From: Ruminococcus sp. CAG:254 | Lineage (GTDB): Bacteria; Bacillota; Clostridia; Oscillospirales; Ruminococcaceae | Direction: 5' to 3' | Length of the DNA: 15,414 bases | NCBI GenBank assembly: GCA_000433635.1 | Contig: HF997952.1 | Coordinates: forward strand, 1-15,414 | Shown here: piece after piece, positions 1-8,739 of the stretch | How the letters are laid out: the number at the start of each line of letters is the position of its first letter | Position numbering within the stretch: position 1 is the stretch's first letter | Notes under the pieces: model-generated | The model's database searches: none | Seen by the model: only the letters and a program-made list of their open reading frames with translations | What the model was told of the DNA's origin: nothing | Translations under genes and position numbers: made by a program

Positions 1-417
1 GGCGGCAAGCGAAAGACCGCCGCAGCCATCAAGCAGCTTGAACAGGCGCAGGAACGCATTTCTGAAATCAGCCGCATTATCAAGCGGCTGTATGAGGACA
101 ATGTAAACGGCAAAATCAGCGATGAGCGTTTCATGGAACTGTCGGCTGACTACGAAGCCGAGCAAGCGGAGCTGAAAAAGAGAGCCGCCGCCCTGCAAGC
201 CGAACTGGACAAGTCACAGGCAGCTACCGTCAACGCCGAGAAATTTATGGGCATTGTCCGCAAGCACCTTGCCTTTGAAGAACTGACCCCCACTCTCTTG
301 CGGGAAATGATCGAGAAAATTGTGGTGCATGAGTGCAGCTATGATGAGAACGGCACCCGCAGGCAGGACATTGAGATTTATTACAGCTTTGTCGGCAAGA
401 TTGACTTGCCCGAATAA
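1..417 (+). CDS. Large serine recombinase, C-terminal end (partial; Tn4451 TnpX/TndX-like)
   Basis: The 5' part lies outside the window; 138 residues are visible, open from the first base. The visible part is a charged, probably coiled-coil segment (about residues 8-80, rich in Glu, Lys and Ala, with a QLEQAQERI-type heptad pattern) followed by a terminal block containing REMIEKIVVHE and then DIEIYYSFVG. That block matches my knowledge of the DUF4368-type tail of large serine recombinases that move Tn4451/Tn5397-like elements. Such enzymes cut and rejoin element ends through a covalent serine intermediate; the catalytic domain itself is not in view. GC content is clearly higher than in the WYL gene that follows. 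In these elements the recombinase gene is usually the last gene before the element end, which agrees with the hairpin and disrupted gene just downstream. Family fairly certain; subfamily inferred. Confidence 0.85.
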   Translation, partial: GGKRKTAAAIKQLEQAQERISEISRIIKRLYEDNVNGKISDERFMELSADYEAEQAELKKRAAALQAELDKSQAATVNAEKFMGIVRKHLAFEELTPTLLREMIEKIVVHECSYDENGTRRQDIEIYYSFVGKIDLPE

Positions 418-425
418 CCGCCCGA

Positions 426-476
426 CCTATCCGACACAATGGCCAAGTGTCGGATAGGAACGGCAAAATTTTTTGC
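426..476. other. Terminal hairpin region of the integrative element / chromosome junction
   Basis: A perfect 12-bp inverted repeat, CCTATCCGACAC (426-437) and GTGTCGGATAGG (447-458), encloses a 9-base loop. A second small palindrome follows at 463-476 (GCAAAA / TTTTGC). The T-run at 469-474 could make the first hairpin an intrinsic terminator for the recombinase gene, but it starts ten bases after the stem, so that is weak. The position between the recombinase stop and a 5'-truncated gene makes this the likely right end of the element, where recombinase binding or the att junction would lie. The exact crossover dinucleotide cannot be set without the other end; recognisable WYL-type sequence begins at about 505. 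Confidence 0.55.
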
Positions 477-504
477 ACTTCTATTGCTTCTTTATCACAC
501 ATAA

Positions 505-1191
505 GCAAAGACTGCCGATATGGTTGAAAAGCTCCTTTCTTATGCAGGAGTACGTCGTTCTGAGATTGTCAGGGATAATATTGTCTTCTACAATAACCAC
601 AAGCACTCCAACCAAGATATTTATGAGAATATCGAACAGATAGAACTTGCTATCAGGCAGAAAAAACAAGTAAGTTTCTACTACTTTGATTTAGACGAAA
701 AGAGGAATCGTGTCTATCGTAAAGAAAAGAAACGATACATCACTGATCCTGTTGCTCTTGTATTCAGCGAGGATAACTATTACCTCGTTGCATACAGTCA
801 AAAGTATCAGAACGCAGTGAATTACAGAGTTGACCGTATGGATACTGTCGAGGTCGAAGAAGAACCTATTTGTGAAGATGCTCTTATCAAGAAAAGAAAG
901 ACAGAAACTTATACAGAACAGGTATTTAAGATGTATAACGGTGAAGCTGAAACAGTCACTCTTGAGTTTGCACCTGAGCTGCTCGGTGCGGTATATGACA
1001 AGTTTGGCGAAGATCTTGAAATCAGACACTGTGACGGCGGTTGGCTGAAGATTAAGATCACAGTTCAGATAAGTCCCCCTTTCTTCGGCTGGGTGTTCCA
1101 ATTTAAGGACAGAATGCGAATTGTTGAACCATCAAGAGTAGCAGATGAGTATATTGATCGAATTAAGAGTGCGGTTAATGATAATAAGTAA
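505..1191 (+). pseudogene. WYL-domain transcriptional regulator, N-terminally truncated
   Basis: The first ATG is at 520 (223 residues) but has no visible Shine-Dalgarno site. Reading back in frame, sensible family sequence (AKTAD before MVEKLL) ends at a TAA at 502-504, just beyond the recombinase element. Full WYL regulators are about 300-330 residues, with an N-terminal winged HTH of roughly 90 residues; here that part is missing. The remaining protein starts in the linker helix, then has the WYL fold (KKRYITDPVALV, then DNYYLVAYS and NYRVDRMD, about residues 70-110), which senses ligands such as nucleotides or DNA ends. A C-terminal WCX-like block follows (FQFKDRMRIVEPSRVADEYI). WYL proteins often repress neighbouring phage-defence operons, and a helicase-nuclease gene starts 79 bases downstream. 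Loss of the HTH would remove DNA binding. The fragment could still be translated if read from the element. Family call secure; consequence inferred. Confidence 0.75.
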
Positions 1192-1201
1192 CGTGTATAA
1201 G

Positions 1202-1220
1202 ACATGGTAAAAAACATGGT
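1202..1220 (+). promoter_or_regulatory. Short direct repeat in the leader of the defence operon
   Basis: ACATGGT occurs twice, at 1202-1208 and 1214-1220, start-to-start 12 bases apart, in the 79-base AT-rich gap between the WYL gene and the helicase-nuclease gene. The spacing is about one helical turn, so this could be an operator for the WYL regulator or another factor. A possible -10 (TATATT, 1248-1253) lies downstream with no convincing -35. Weak evidence; it may be chance. Confidence 0.25.
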
Positions 1221-1270
1221 TATTTAGTTATTATGAATTAAAACGACTATATTAAGACAGAAGGTGGAAT

Positions 1271-4147
1271 ATGTTTGACTTTGGAAATGCCAACGATGCT
1301 CAGAAACTCGCTATATCATCCTCAAACGGTGCTGTCCTGATCACGGCAGGTCCAGGCACAGGAAAGACTTTCACTCTTGTGCAGAGGGCGATCTATCTTA
1401 TTCAGGAGTGCGGAGTAAAGCCTGAGCAGATCTTAATGGCTACTTTTACAGAAAAAGCGGCAAAGGAGCTTGTTACCCGAATTACCAACGAGCTTGCTGT
1501 TAGAAATATATATGTCAATGTGAATGAAATGTATATCGGTACGTTCCATTCGCTTTGCCTTCGTATAATTAAAGATAATCTTGAATTCACTCAACTTAAA
1601 AAGAATTATCGTCTGTTGGATTCTTTCGATCAGAAGTATCTTGTATTCCGTAATATACAAAAATTCAGAAACATCGCAGATATTGAGCTTGTTATGCCTA
1701 ATGGTGGTGCTTGGAAATGGGCAGAAGCTATATGCGGTCTTGTTGGGACGCTTACTGAGGAACTTGTTGATGCCGATGCTATGGCAAAGGACAGCAAAAC
1801 AGAGATTCGTGTGCTTTCAGCTATTTTGAAACAGTATCAGCAGTTACTCACCGATGAAAACCTGATCGACTTTGCTAAGATACAGACCGAATGCTACCGC
1901 CTGCTGAAAGAAAATCCTGCTATTCTTTCTGATTTGCAGGAAAAGATACACTATCTGATGATCGACGAGTATCAGGATACAAACTATATTCAGGAACAGA
2001 TCATCTTTATGCTCGGTGAAAAACATGGTAATATCTGCGTGGTCGGTGACGACGATCAGGGCTTATACCGTTTCAGAGGTGCTACTATCCGTAATATCCT
2101 TGAATTTCCCCATAAATTTAAGGACGGCGCTTGCAAGATCATTCCGCTGACGGTCAATTACCGTTCCAACAGCGATATAGTGGACTTCTATAACGAATGG
2201 ATTAGCACCACCGACGGAGCAAAGTTCAAGTTTGAGTGGAAAAACTTCCGCTATCCTAAGCATATTGTACCCTTTAAGCACACGGATATGAATAGTAAAG
2301 CCGTGGTAAAGCTCGCAAGCTCTGAGGACGAAGATGAATGGCACGATAAGATACTTGACTTTATCCATAAGCTGAAAGATTCAGGAAAGCTGACGGACTA
2401 TAATCAGCTTGCTTTCCTTTTCAGCTCGGTCAAGTCACAGCAGGTCACAAGCCTTGCGAACTTCCTTGAAGCGAATGGTATCAATGTGTATTCTCCACGT
2501 TCAGATATGTTTTTCAAACGCAGAGAGATTATGCTGACGATCGGCTGTCTGATGCTGATGTTTCCTTTGTATGTTCAGGGCCTTATCAAGGGCGAACACA
2601 AGTATCTGCAAACGGAACACAGCTACTATTATCGTGACTGCATCGAGCTTGCAAATGAGCTTCTTTCTCTGGAAGAAAACAAGGAGCTAAAGAAGTTTAT
2701 CCGCAGCCGTGGCAAGTCTCACGCTGCCCTCGCTCAAAGCAAAGGCACAACGGACTACGCATATTCGGGACTTCTGTATCAGCTATTTGCTTTCAAGCCG
2801 TTCAGCACTATCCTTGATACCGACCTAAGCTCAGGTGTTGTTGATGTGCGTCCGGCAAGAAATATTGCTATGCTTACGCAGATAGTCGGGAAATTTGAGT
2901 ATTTACATAGAATCGACGTTTTTACAGATAAGTACATCAATAAGAATACAGAGCTATTTTTCAATCTCTATATGCGCCTGCTGTTTGACGGCGGTATCTC
3001 CGAGTATGAGGACGATTCCGAATACGCTCCCAGCGGTTGCGTATCATTCATGACGATACATCAGTCTAAGGGAATGGAGTTCCCGATTGTTATCGTGGAC
3101 TCTCTTGGCAATACGCCCCGTAAGTCCTACAAAGACTTGCTGAGTGAAGTCGAGGTCAAGTATTACCACAGACCGCAGTTTGAGCCTTTTGAGGAAATGA
3201 AGTTCTTTGACTTCTGGCGGCTGTACTACACGGCGTTCTCCCGTGCGCAGGACTTGCTTGTGCTGACCTGCAACGAGAATAACCGCACACCCTCGCTGTA
3301 TTTCCGAGAGCTTTATGATGAACTGCCGAGTATAGAAAGCTCTGCCTTTGACCTGAATGAGTTTACGTTCCACAAGGTAAAGGCGGTCAATATCAAGGAT
3401 ACTTTCTCCTTTACCTCACACATCACGGTTTATGAGACTTGTTCCTTACAGTATAAGTTCTATAAGGAACTGGAGTTTATGCCAATCCGTGAGAACGCTA
3501 TGATGTTCGGTACGCTCGTTCATGAAACGATCGAGGACATACACAGAGCTGCGATCAGGCAGGAGGAACACCTTATCACACCTGATAATGTTTCCGACTG
3601 GTTTGAAAGCAACTATGTCTCCCTCGTCAAGTCGGAGCATACCTACCTCGCTGAACCGCAGAAAAAGGCAGCACTCAAACAAGTCCTGCGGTATGTAGAG
3701 CGACAGCACGGCGATTGGTCGATGATAAAGCAAGCCGAGGTCGATGTAAGCCTTGTGCAGCCTGAGTACATCATCGAGGGCAAGATCGACCTTATCAAAG
3801 GTGCTGACGGCACGGTGGAGCTTGTGGACTTCAAGTCTGAACGCAAGCCGGATATGGTGAAAGCGAGAGACAGGATCGAGCATTACCGCCGACAGCTCCA
3901 TATCTATGCTTTCCTTGTGGAGCAGCGAACGGGGCAAAAGGTAAGCAAGATGCACCTTTACTATACGGGAGAGGAAAACGGAAATCCGATGATCTCGTTC
4001 CCTTACACCAAGAGTGCTATCGAGGGTACTGTTTCAGCGTTTGATGATACAGTCCACAAGATCATGAAAAAGGACTTTTCAAGGCAGGCGGAATCGCTGA
4101 AAACCTGCACTGGCTGCGATTTCAGGTTCTATTGCCAGAATAAATAA
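1271..4147 (+). CDS. UvrD/PcrA-type SF1 helicase fused to RecB/AddB-like Fe-S nuclease
   Basis: 958 residues; ATG follows a good AAGGTGG site. SF1A helicase motifs appear in order: Q-like motif NDAQKLAI (8-15), Walker A AGPGTGKT (26-33), FTEKAAKEL, GTFHSL, Walker B with IDEYQDT near 231-237, VGDDDQGLYRFRGA, VNYRSN, then MTIHQSKGMEFP and YYTAFSRAQ of motifs V and VI. The C-terminal quarter has a PD-(D/E)XK RecB-like nuclease signature: FGTLVHE, IIEGKIDLI, and VDFKSERKP with the catalytic Asp and Lys. Four cysteines, C724 and C946-x2-C949-x5-C955, match the split quartet that holds a 4Fe-4S cluster in AddB- and Cas4-type nucleases. The protein should unwind and degrade DNA. It is followed after 15 bases by the methyltransferase and forms one operon with it and the Res-like gene. 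The 5' half is AT-richer than the 3' half. Enzyme class certain; a role in phage defence is inferred from neighbours. Confidence 0.93.
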   Translation: MFDFGNANDAQKLAISSSNGAVLITAGPGTGKTFTLVQRAIYLIQECGVKPEQILMATFTEKAAKELVTRITNELAVRNIYVNVNEMYIGTFHSLCLRIIKDNLEFTQLKKNYRLLDSFDQKYLVFRNIQKFRNIADIELVMPNGGAWKWAEAICGLVGTLTEELVDADAMAKDSKTEIRVLSAILKQYQQLLTDENLIDFAKIQTECYRLLKENPAILSDLQEKIHYLMIDEYQDTNYIQEQIIFMLGEKHGNICVVGDDDQGLYRFRGATIRNILEFPHKFKDGACKIIPLTVNYRSNSDIVDFYNEWISTTDGAKFKFEWKNFRYPKHIVPFKHTDMNSKAVVKLASSEDEDEWHDKILDFIHKLKDSGKLTDYNQLAFLFSSVKSQQVTSLANFLEANGINVYSPRSDMFFKRREIMLTIGCLMLMFPLYVQGLIKGEHKYLQTEHSYYYRDCIELANELLSLEENKELKKFIRSRGKSHAALAQSKGTTDYAYSGLLYQLFAFKPFSTILDTDLSSGVVDVRPARNIAMLTQIVGKFEYLHRIDVFTDKYINKNTELFFNLYMRLLFDGGISEYEDDSEYAPSGCVSFMTIHQSKGMEFPIVIVDSLGNTPRKSYKDLLSEVEVKYYHRPQFEPFEEMKFFDFWRLYYTAFSRAQDLLVLTCNENNRTPSLYFRELYDELPSIESSAFDLNEFTFHKVKAVNIKDTFSFTSHITVYETCSLQYKFYKELEFMPIRENAMMFGTLVHETIEDIHRAAIRQEEHLITPDNVSDWFESNYVSLVKSEHTYLAEPQKKAALKQVLRYVERQHGDWSMIKQAEVDVSLVQPEYIIEGKIDLIKGADGTVELVDFKSERKPDMVKARDRIEHYRRQLHIYAFLVEQRTGQKVSKMHLYYTGEENGNPMISFPYTKSAIEGTVSAFDDTVHKIMKKDFSRQAESLKTCTGCDFRFYCQNK

Positions 4148-4162
4148 ACGGAGGATACGAAA

Positions 4163-6073
4163 ATGGAAATGGACGGACAGCTTACTTTTGAGTTTAGCAA
4201 AAGACCGACGATCAAGGGCTTTCCTGAGCTGAGATGGACAGGCAAGCGCCCCTACGAATCCACACAGTATTATCCTGCTCAACTAAAAGAGCGTTATGGT
4301 GAAGATGTTAGTGGTTGGATTAACAAAATCTTTTGGGGCGATAATCTTCAGGTTATGAGTCACCTATTAAAGAAGTACAGAGGTCAAGTTGACTTAATCT
4401 ATATAGATCCTCCTTTTGACAGCAAGGCAGACTACAAAAAGTCCATAAAATTGAAGGGACAGGTCGTAACGGGTGATAGTAATTCATTTGAGGAAAAACA
4501 GTATGGTGATATTTGGACAAATGATGAGTATTTACAGTTTATGTATGAACGCTTAACTATTCTGCGTGATTTATTGTCTGAAACTGGCTCTATATTTCTC
4601 CATTGTGATTATCATAGAAATTCATATTTAAGAATAATCATGGATGAACTTTTTGGTAATGGTGGGCAAGACGGTAAAGGTTCAGGGTTTAAGAACGAGA
4701 TTATATGGCAACGTACAGGCGCACATAATGATGCAGGCAAATATGGAATTGTTCATGATACAATCTTGTGGTATACAAAAACTCCTACTTATAAATTTAC
4801 TATGGAGATGATTCCTCTAACAGATGATCACATTAGTAGCCGATTCAAAACAATAGAACCTGAAACAGGCAGACGTTTTTATCCCGGACCGATAACCGCA
4901 CCTGGAGATGGACCTTCAAGAATATTTAGAGGGAAAGAGCTTTTTCCACCAGCAGGAAGACATTGGAGTTATTCACAAGAAAACATAGATGAATTGGAGA
5001 GACAAAATCGAATTTATTATTCGTCTACTGGTGTTCCATACTTAAAAGAATACGCTGATGAATATACAGAGCAAGGAAGAAGACTACAAAGTATTTGGAC
5101 AGATATCCTCCCTTCAAAAACTGGTAGTGAAATAGTTGGTTATCCAACGCAGAAGCCAGAAAAACTGTTAGAGAGAATTATAAAGGCTTGTTCAGAACCA
5201 GGTGACCTCGTATTCGACTGCTTCATGGGCAGTGGTACTACTCAGGCTGTGGCAATGAAGCTCGGCAGGCGTTTCCTCGGTGCGGATATTAACCTCGGAG
5301 CGATTCAGACCACTACCAAGCGTCTGATCGGTATCGCTCAGGAGCTTTCTCAGCAGACGCTCGATGCCGATGATGTGAAGTACACCGGCTTTGAGGTCTA
5401 CAATGTCAATAACTATGACTTCTTCCGCAACCCCGTTGAAGCCCGTGACCTTATCATTCAGGCGCTTGAGATTCAACCGTTTGAGCAGTCGAATGTATGG
5501 GACGGCGAAAAGGACGGCAGAATGGTGAAGATCATGCCCGTCAACCGTATCGCTACAAAGGCTGATCTGGAGGAGCTGAAAGCAAATCTCCCCTACAAGA
5601 CCTACGAAAAGCGCAAAGAGGAAAATCCGTCCCAGCCCGTGGAGAAGATCACCATTGTTTGTATGGGACATGAGCCTGACCTCGCTGCCTCGTTTCAAAA
5701 GGAGCTGTCGGACTATAAGCTCGATATTGAGATCGTGGATATTCTCAGGGATAAGTCTGAGCTTGAATTGAAGCGTGAAGCAGAAGCCGAGGTAGTTCGT
5801 GAGGGCGGCAAGCTCGTTATCCGTGCTTTCTATCCCATGAACCTCTTGCAGAAGCTCTCGCTTCAAAAGGAATATGTAGAGGATTGGAGACAGCTCGTCG
5901 AGTCTATCATGATCGACTGGAATTATGACGGTGTTGTTATGCAGCCTGCCGTGACCGATATTCCCGACAAAAAGAGCCTTGTCCTCGGCGTTTATGATAT
6001 TCCCGATGATGCAGGCACGATCAAGGTCAAGATCACCGATCTCCTTTCAGAATCCCTTGAAGTGGAGGTGTAA
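4163..6073 (+). CDS. Type III Mod-like N6-adenine DNA methyltransferase
   Basis: 636 residues; start set by GGAGG at 4150-4154, eight bases before the ATG. The catalytic motif DPPF (82-85) precedes the SAM-binding motif FMGSGTT (354-360), the order of beta-class amino-methyltransferases such as type III Mod. The roughly 270 residues between hold the target-recognition region. The product should methylate adenine in a specific site and so mark host DNA. After about residue 390 come some 240 residues, including VDILRDKSELELKREAEAEVV, that I do not recognise; they may contact the helicase partners. It sits between the helicase-nuclease and the Res-like gene, six bases before the latter, so one transcript and probably one complex. 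Base composition is mosaic: about codons 35-346 are near 30-40% GC, while both ends are above 55% in the lines I counted, suggesting recombinational exchange. Methylated sequence unknown. Confidence 0.92.
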   Translation: MEMDGQLTFEFSKRPTIKGFPELRWTGKRPYESTQYYPAQLKERYGEDVSGWINKIFWGDNLQVMSHLLKKYRGQVDLIYIDPPFDSKADYKKSIKLKGQVVTGDSNSFEEKQYGDIWTNDEYLQFMYERLTILRDLLSETGSIFLHCDYHRNSYLRIIMDELFGNGGQDGKGSGFKNEIIWQRTGAHNDAGKYGIVHDTILWYTKTPTYKFTMEMIPLTDDHISSRFKTIEPETGRRFYPGPITAPGDGPSRIFRGKELFPPAGRHWSYSQENIDELERQNRIYYSSTGVPYLKEYADEYTEQGRRLQSIWTDILPSKTGSEIVGYPTQKPEKLLERIIKACSEPGDLVFDCFMGSGTTQAVAMKLGRRFLGADINLGAIQTTTKRLIGIAQELSQQTLDADDVKYTGFEVYNVNNYDFFRNPVEARDLIIQALEIQPFEQSNVWDGEKDGRMVKIMPVNRIATKADLEELKANLPYKTYEKRKEENPSQPVEKITIVCMGHEPDLAASFQKELSDYKLDIEIVDILRDKSELELKREAEAEVVREGGKLVIRAFYPMNLLQKLSLQKEYVEDWRQLVESIMIDWNYDGVVMQPAVTDIPDKKSLVLGVYDIPDDAGTIKVKITDLLSESLEVEV

Positions 6074-6079
6074 TGCTCT

Positions 6080-8707
6080 ATGGCAAAGAAAACAACGGCA
6101 TTTGCCCAGGAATACGCCTTTTATGAGCAGCTATGGACTTTCTATGTAGAGAACCGTGGTAAGATACGCTCCCGTTACAATGACCTGACAAGAAAGTTCC
6201 TCGCATATAACGATAAGAGCGAAAATCCCGATGCTTTCCTCCGTGAGCCGCAGTTCCACTCTCTGGAAATGTATGTATTTATCAAGGAGTTTCTTGATAA
6301 TGCTCATATGTATGAGATCTTCGATGATTGGAGGAACCGCCGCAACAGGTTCTCTGACTCCTCCTATTATAGTATCCATAAGGACGGACAGTTCCGCTTT
6401 ATCGACTTGGGCGACGATCAGAATGAAGCTATCTTCAAGCAGATGAAGAAGTTTAAGGAGGACTATCCGAACTATATCTACGCTCTGACTATGGGACTCG
6501 GCAAGACTATCCTGATTGCTACTTGCATCTTCTATGAGTTCCTGCTTGCAAAGAAGTACCCGAAGGATAAGCGTTACTGCCAGAACGCACTTGTATTCGC
6601 TCCTGATAAGACGGTGCTTGACTCGCTCCATGAGATCATGACCTTTGATAAGACAAAGGTGGTGCCGCCTGAATATGCAAGTGTACTGGACTCCAATATC
6701 AAGTTCCATTTCCTTGAGGATACGGGAACAACACTTCATACTATCGACGATAGCAAGTTCAATATTATCATCTCCAACAATCAGAAGATCATTCTGAAAA
6801 AGAAGCACAAAGCCGAAAAGCCTACCGATCTGCTGTTTGAGGGTGGCTCTCTGCTGTCCACCGTGTACGGTGATGATGAGGACGATGATGACAGCGATAT
6901 TCTCGATGATTCGATGCTGATCGACAATCAGCGCTTCAAGAAGCTGTGCAGACTTCCTCAGCTCGGCGTGTATGTCGATGAAGCACATCATCTGTTCGGT
7001 GCGAATCTCGAAAAGGAGCTGCGGTCAGGTACAGCAAATAAGACAACGCTCCGCAATACGATCAATGAGCTGAATAAAAAAGCCCATATCGTTGCCTGCT
7101 ACAACTATACGGGTACACCTTATGTCAACAGACAGATATTGCCGGAAGTGGTCTATGCCTACGGGCTGAATGAATCTATCGCTCACGGCTATCTGAAAGA
7201 TGCTGATCCGATCGCATTTGAGAATGTCAAGAATGAGGAGTTCCTAAAGGTCGTTATCACAAAGTTTTGGGAGAGATACGGCGGACAGACCTATGAGGGA
7301 TTGATGCCAAAGCTCGCTATTTTCGCTGCTACGGTCGAAGAAGCAACGAAAACAGTCCGTCCTGCGGTAGAAAAGATACTGAGTGAGCTTGATATTCCAC
7401 TTTCCTCAATTCTTGTGAATACCGGAGATACGACCGTCACAAAGGACGAGGATATTCGTAACTTCCGCAATCTTGATGTGCAAGGTACTGAGGGCAGCCA
7501 GAAGCAGTTTATCATTCTCGTTGAAAAAGGCAGAGAGGGTTGGAACTGTCGCTCCCTGCTCGGTATCGCTCTGTTCAGAAGCCCGAAATCAAAGGTATTT
7601 GTGTTGCAGGCTACAATGCGATGCCTGAGACAGCTCAGTGATGAACAGCTCACTGCAACAGTCTTTCTCTCCAAAGAGAATTACGATATTCTTAATGATG
7701 AGCTGCAAAAGAACTACAATATGGAAATCACCGATATGGGCAAGACCTCCAAGAAGAAAAAGATAGAGTGTCATGTGCGTGTCATGCCGCCTCCCCGTAA
7801 GCTCGTGGTAAAGCGTATTTGGCATGAATACAAGCTCACGGAAAAGCCTTATTCTGAGCCGATTCCGTTCGGTTTGAATGAGCTTGATACTTCAAAGTAT
7901 ACTCTAACAATGATTGAAAAAGGCTCTCTGCGTCTGAATGCCCATGAAAAGGAAACGAATATCGACTACATCAAGGATAATGTTCAGTACAGTGAGTTTA
8001 CGCTTGTTGCGGAGATCGCCCGGTATCTGAATGCTTCCTGTCTGCTGATCGCAAAGATACTCCGTGAGTCACCTGACGGCATAGATACGATCATTGAAAT
8101 GGTGAACAAGTACAATGAGATACTCCACGATATTCTGATACCGACGATTTTCCACGCACTCAACTCAGTTGAAGCGGTGCGGCACTCGGACGATGTGGAG
8201 ATCACTCTGCTCAAAGCCCCGAAAGATGCAGGATATTATGTGTTCAGCGGCAAGGAAGGGCTTGTTATCACAAAGGAGCATAATAACTTCACTCCTGCGG
8301 AGATACTCAAATCGTTCCACGCTGATACTTATTGCTTTGACTCGGAGCCTGAAAAGGAGTGCTTCTTGCAGTACATTTCAAGCCCATTGGTCAAGGAAGT
8401 TTACTTCACGGGAATGTTTACCTCCGACCAGGGAGACTTGTCCATTCAGTATTATGATCCTGAATCCGGCAGAATACGCAAGTATTACCCCGACTTCCTT
8501 GCGAAGATGACAGACGGTTCTTATCAGCTTATTGAAGTTAAGGGTGATAATATGATAGACGATCCTGTTGTTAAGGCAAAACAGATTGCCGCAGAAGAAA
8601 TGGCAACAGCAAGTGAAATGCACTATTTGATGTATGCAGGCAGCAAACTAATGAAAGAAAATGTTTTAGACTGCCCTAATCAATATTTTCAAAAAACAAT
8701 TATCTGA
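6080..8707 (+). CDS. Type III Res-like DEAH-box helicase with C-terminal PD-ExK nuclease
   Basis: 875 residues; ATG follows GGAGG (6064-6068) inside the end of the methyltransferase gene. SF2 motifs: Walker A TMGLGKT (G139-T143; the usual type III form is nearer TGTGKT), DEAH (D300-H303) in VYVDEAHHLFG, NYTGTPY, and ATMRCLRQ near 511-518 in the place of motif VI. An acidic loop (DDEDDDDSD) lies near residue 265. The C-terminus carries an endonuclease signature, P804-D805 then E819-x-K821 (IEVKGD), as in type III Res subunits. With the Mod protein it should translocate on or switch state along unmethylated DNA and cleave it. Length and layout fit Res (usually 850-1000 residues). About the last 190 bases (8521-8707) are much more AT-rich than the rest, so the tail, including the EVK part of the nuclease, may have been exchanged. 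The first copy of the 27-bp palindrome starts five bases after the stop codon. Confidence 0.9.
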   Translation: MAKKTTAFAQEYAFYEQLWTFYVENRGKIRSRYNDLTRKFLAYNDKSENPDAFLREPQFHSLEMYVFIKEFLDNAHMYEIFDDWRNRRNRFSDSSYYSIHKDGQFRFIDLGDDQNEAIFKQMKKFKEDYPNYIYALTMGLGKTILIATCIFYEFLLAKKYPKDKRYCQNALVFAPDKTVLDSLHEIMTFDKTKVVPPEYASVLDSNIKFHFLEDTGTTLHTIDDSKFNIIISNNQKIILKKKHKAEKPTDLLFEGGSLLSTVYGDDEDDDDSDILDDSMLIDNQRFKKLCRLPQLGVYVDEAHHLFGANLEKELRSGTANKTTLRNTINELNKKAHIVACYNYTGTPYVNRQILPEVVYAYGLNESIAHGYLKDADPIAFENVKNEEFLKVVITKFWERYGGQTYEGLMPKLAIFAATVEEATKTVRPAVEKILSELDIPLSSILVNTGDTTVTKDEDIRNFRNLDVQGTEGSQKQFIILVEKGREGWNCRSLLGIALFRSPKSKVFVLQATMRCLRQLSDEQLTATVFLSKENYDILNDELQKNYNMEITDMGKTSKKKKIECHVRVMPPPRKLVVKRIWHEYKLTEKPYSEPIPFGLNELDTSKYTLTMIEKGSLRLNAHEKETNIDYIKDNVQYSEFTLVAEIARYLNASCLLIAKILRESPDGIDTIIEMVNKYNEILHDILIPTIFHALNSVEAVRHSDDVEITLLKAPKDAGYYVFSGKEGLVITKEHNNFTPAEILKSFHADTYCFDSEPEKECFLQYISSPLVKEVYFTGMFTSDQGDLSIQYYDPESGRIRKYYPDFLAKMTDGSYQLIEVKGDNMIDDPVVKAKQIAAEEMATASEMHYLMYAGSKLMKENVLDCPNQYFQKTII

Positions 8708-8712
8708 GCATC

Positions 8713-8739
8713 AATTATGAACCCACTGGATTCAAATTT
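8713..8739. repeat. 27-bp near-palindromic repeat, copy 1
   Basis: Contains the 19-base core TGAACCCACTGGATTCAAA (8718-8736), identical in copies 2 and 3; the outer bases differ from the other copies (AATTA on the left, TTT on the right). It lies five bases past the stop of the Res-like gene and just before a terminator stem. It is in the same orientation as the other copies, as judged by the asymmetric centre CCCACTGGA. Confidence 0.8.

Noticed and set aside
5192..5866. Long - strand open frame opposite the methyltransferase gene
   Set aside because: Shadow of the strongly biased codons in the GC-richer 3' part of the methyltransferase gene; no ribosome site or motif.
6131..6991. Long - strand open frame opposite the Res-like gene
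   Set aside because: It lies wholly within a gene with full helicase motifs, and the translated protein shows no family features.
8713..8739. Repeat copies as simple transcription terminators
   Set aside because: No T-run follows any copy, separate true terminators lie just downstream of copies 1 and 2, and copy 3 is inside a coding gene.
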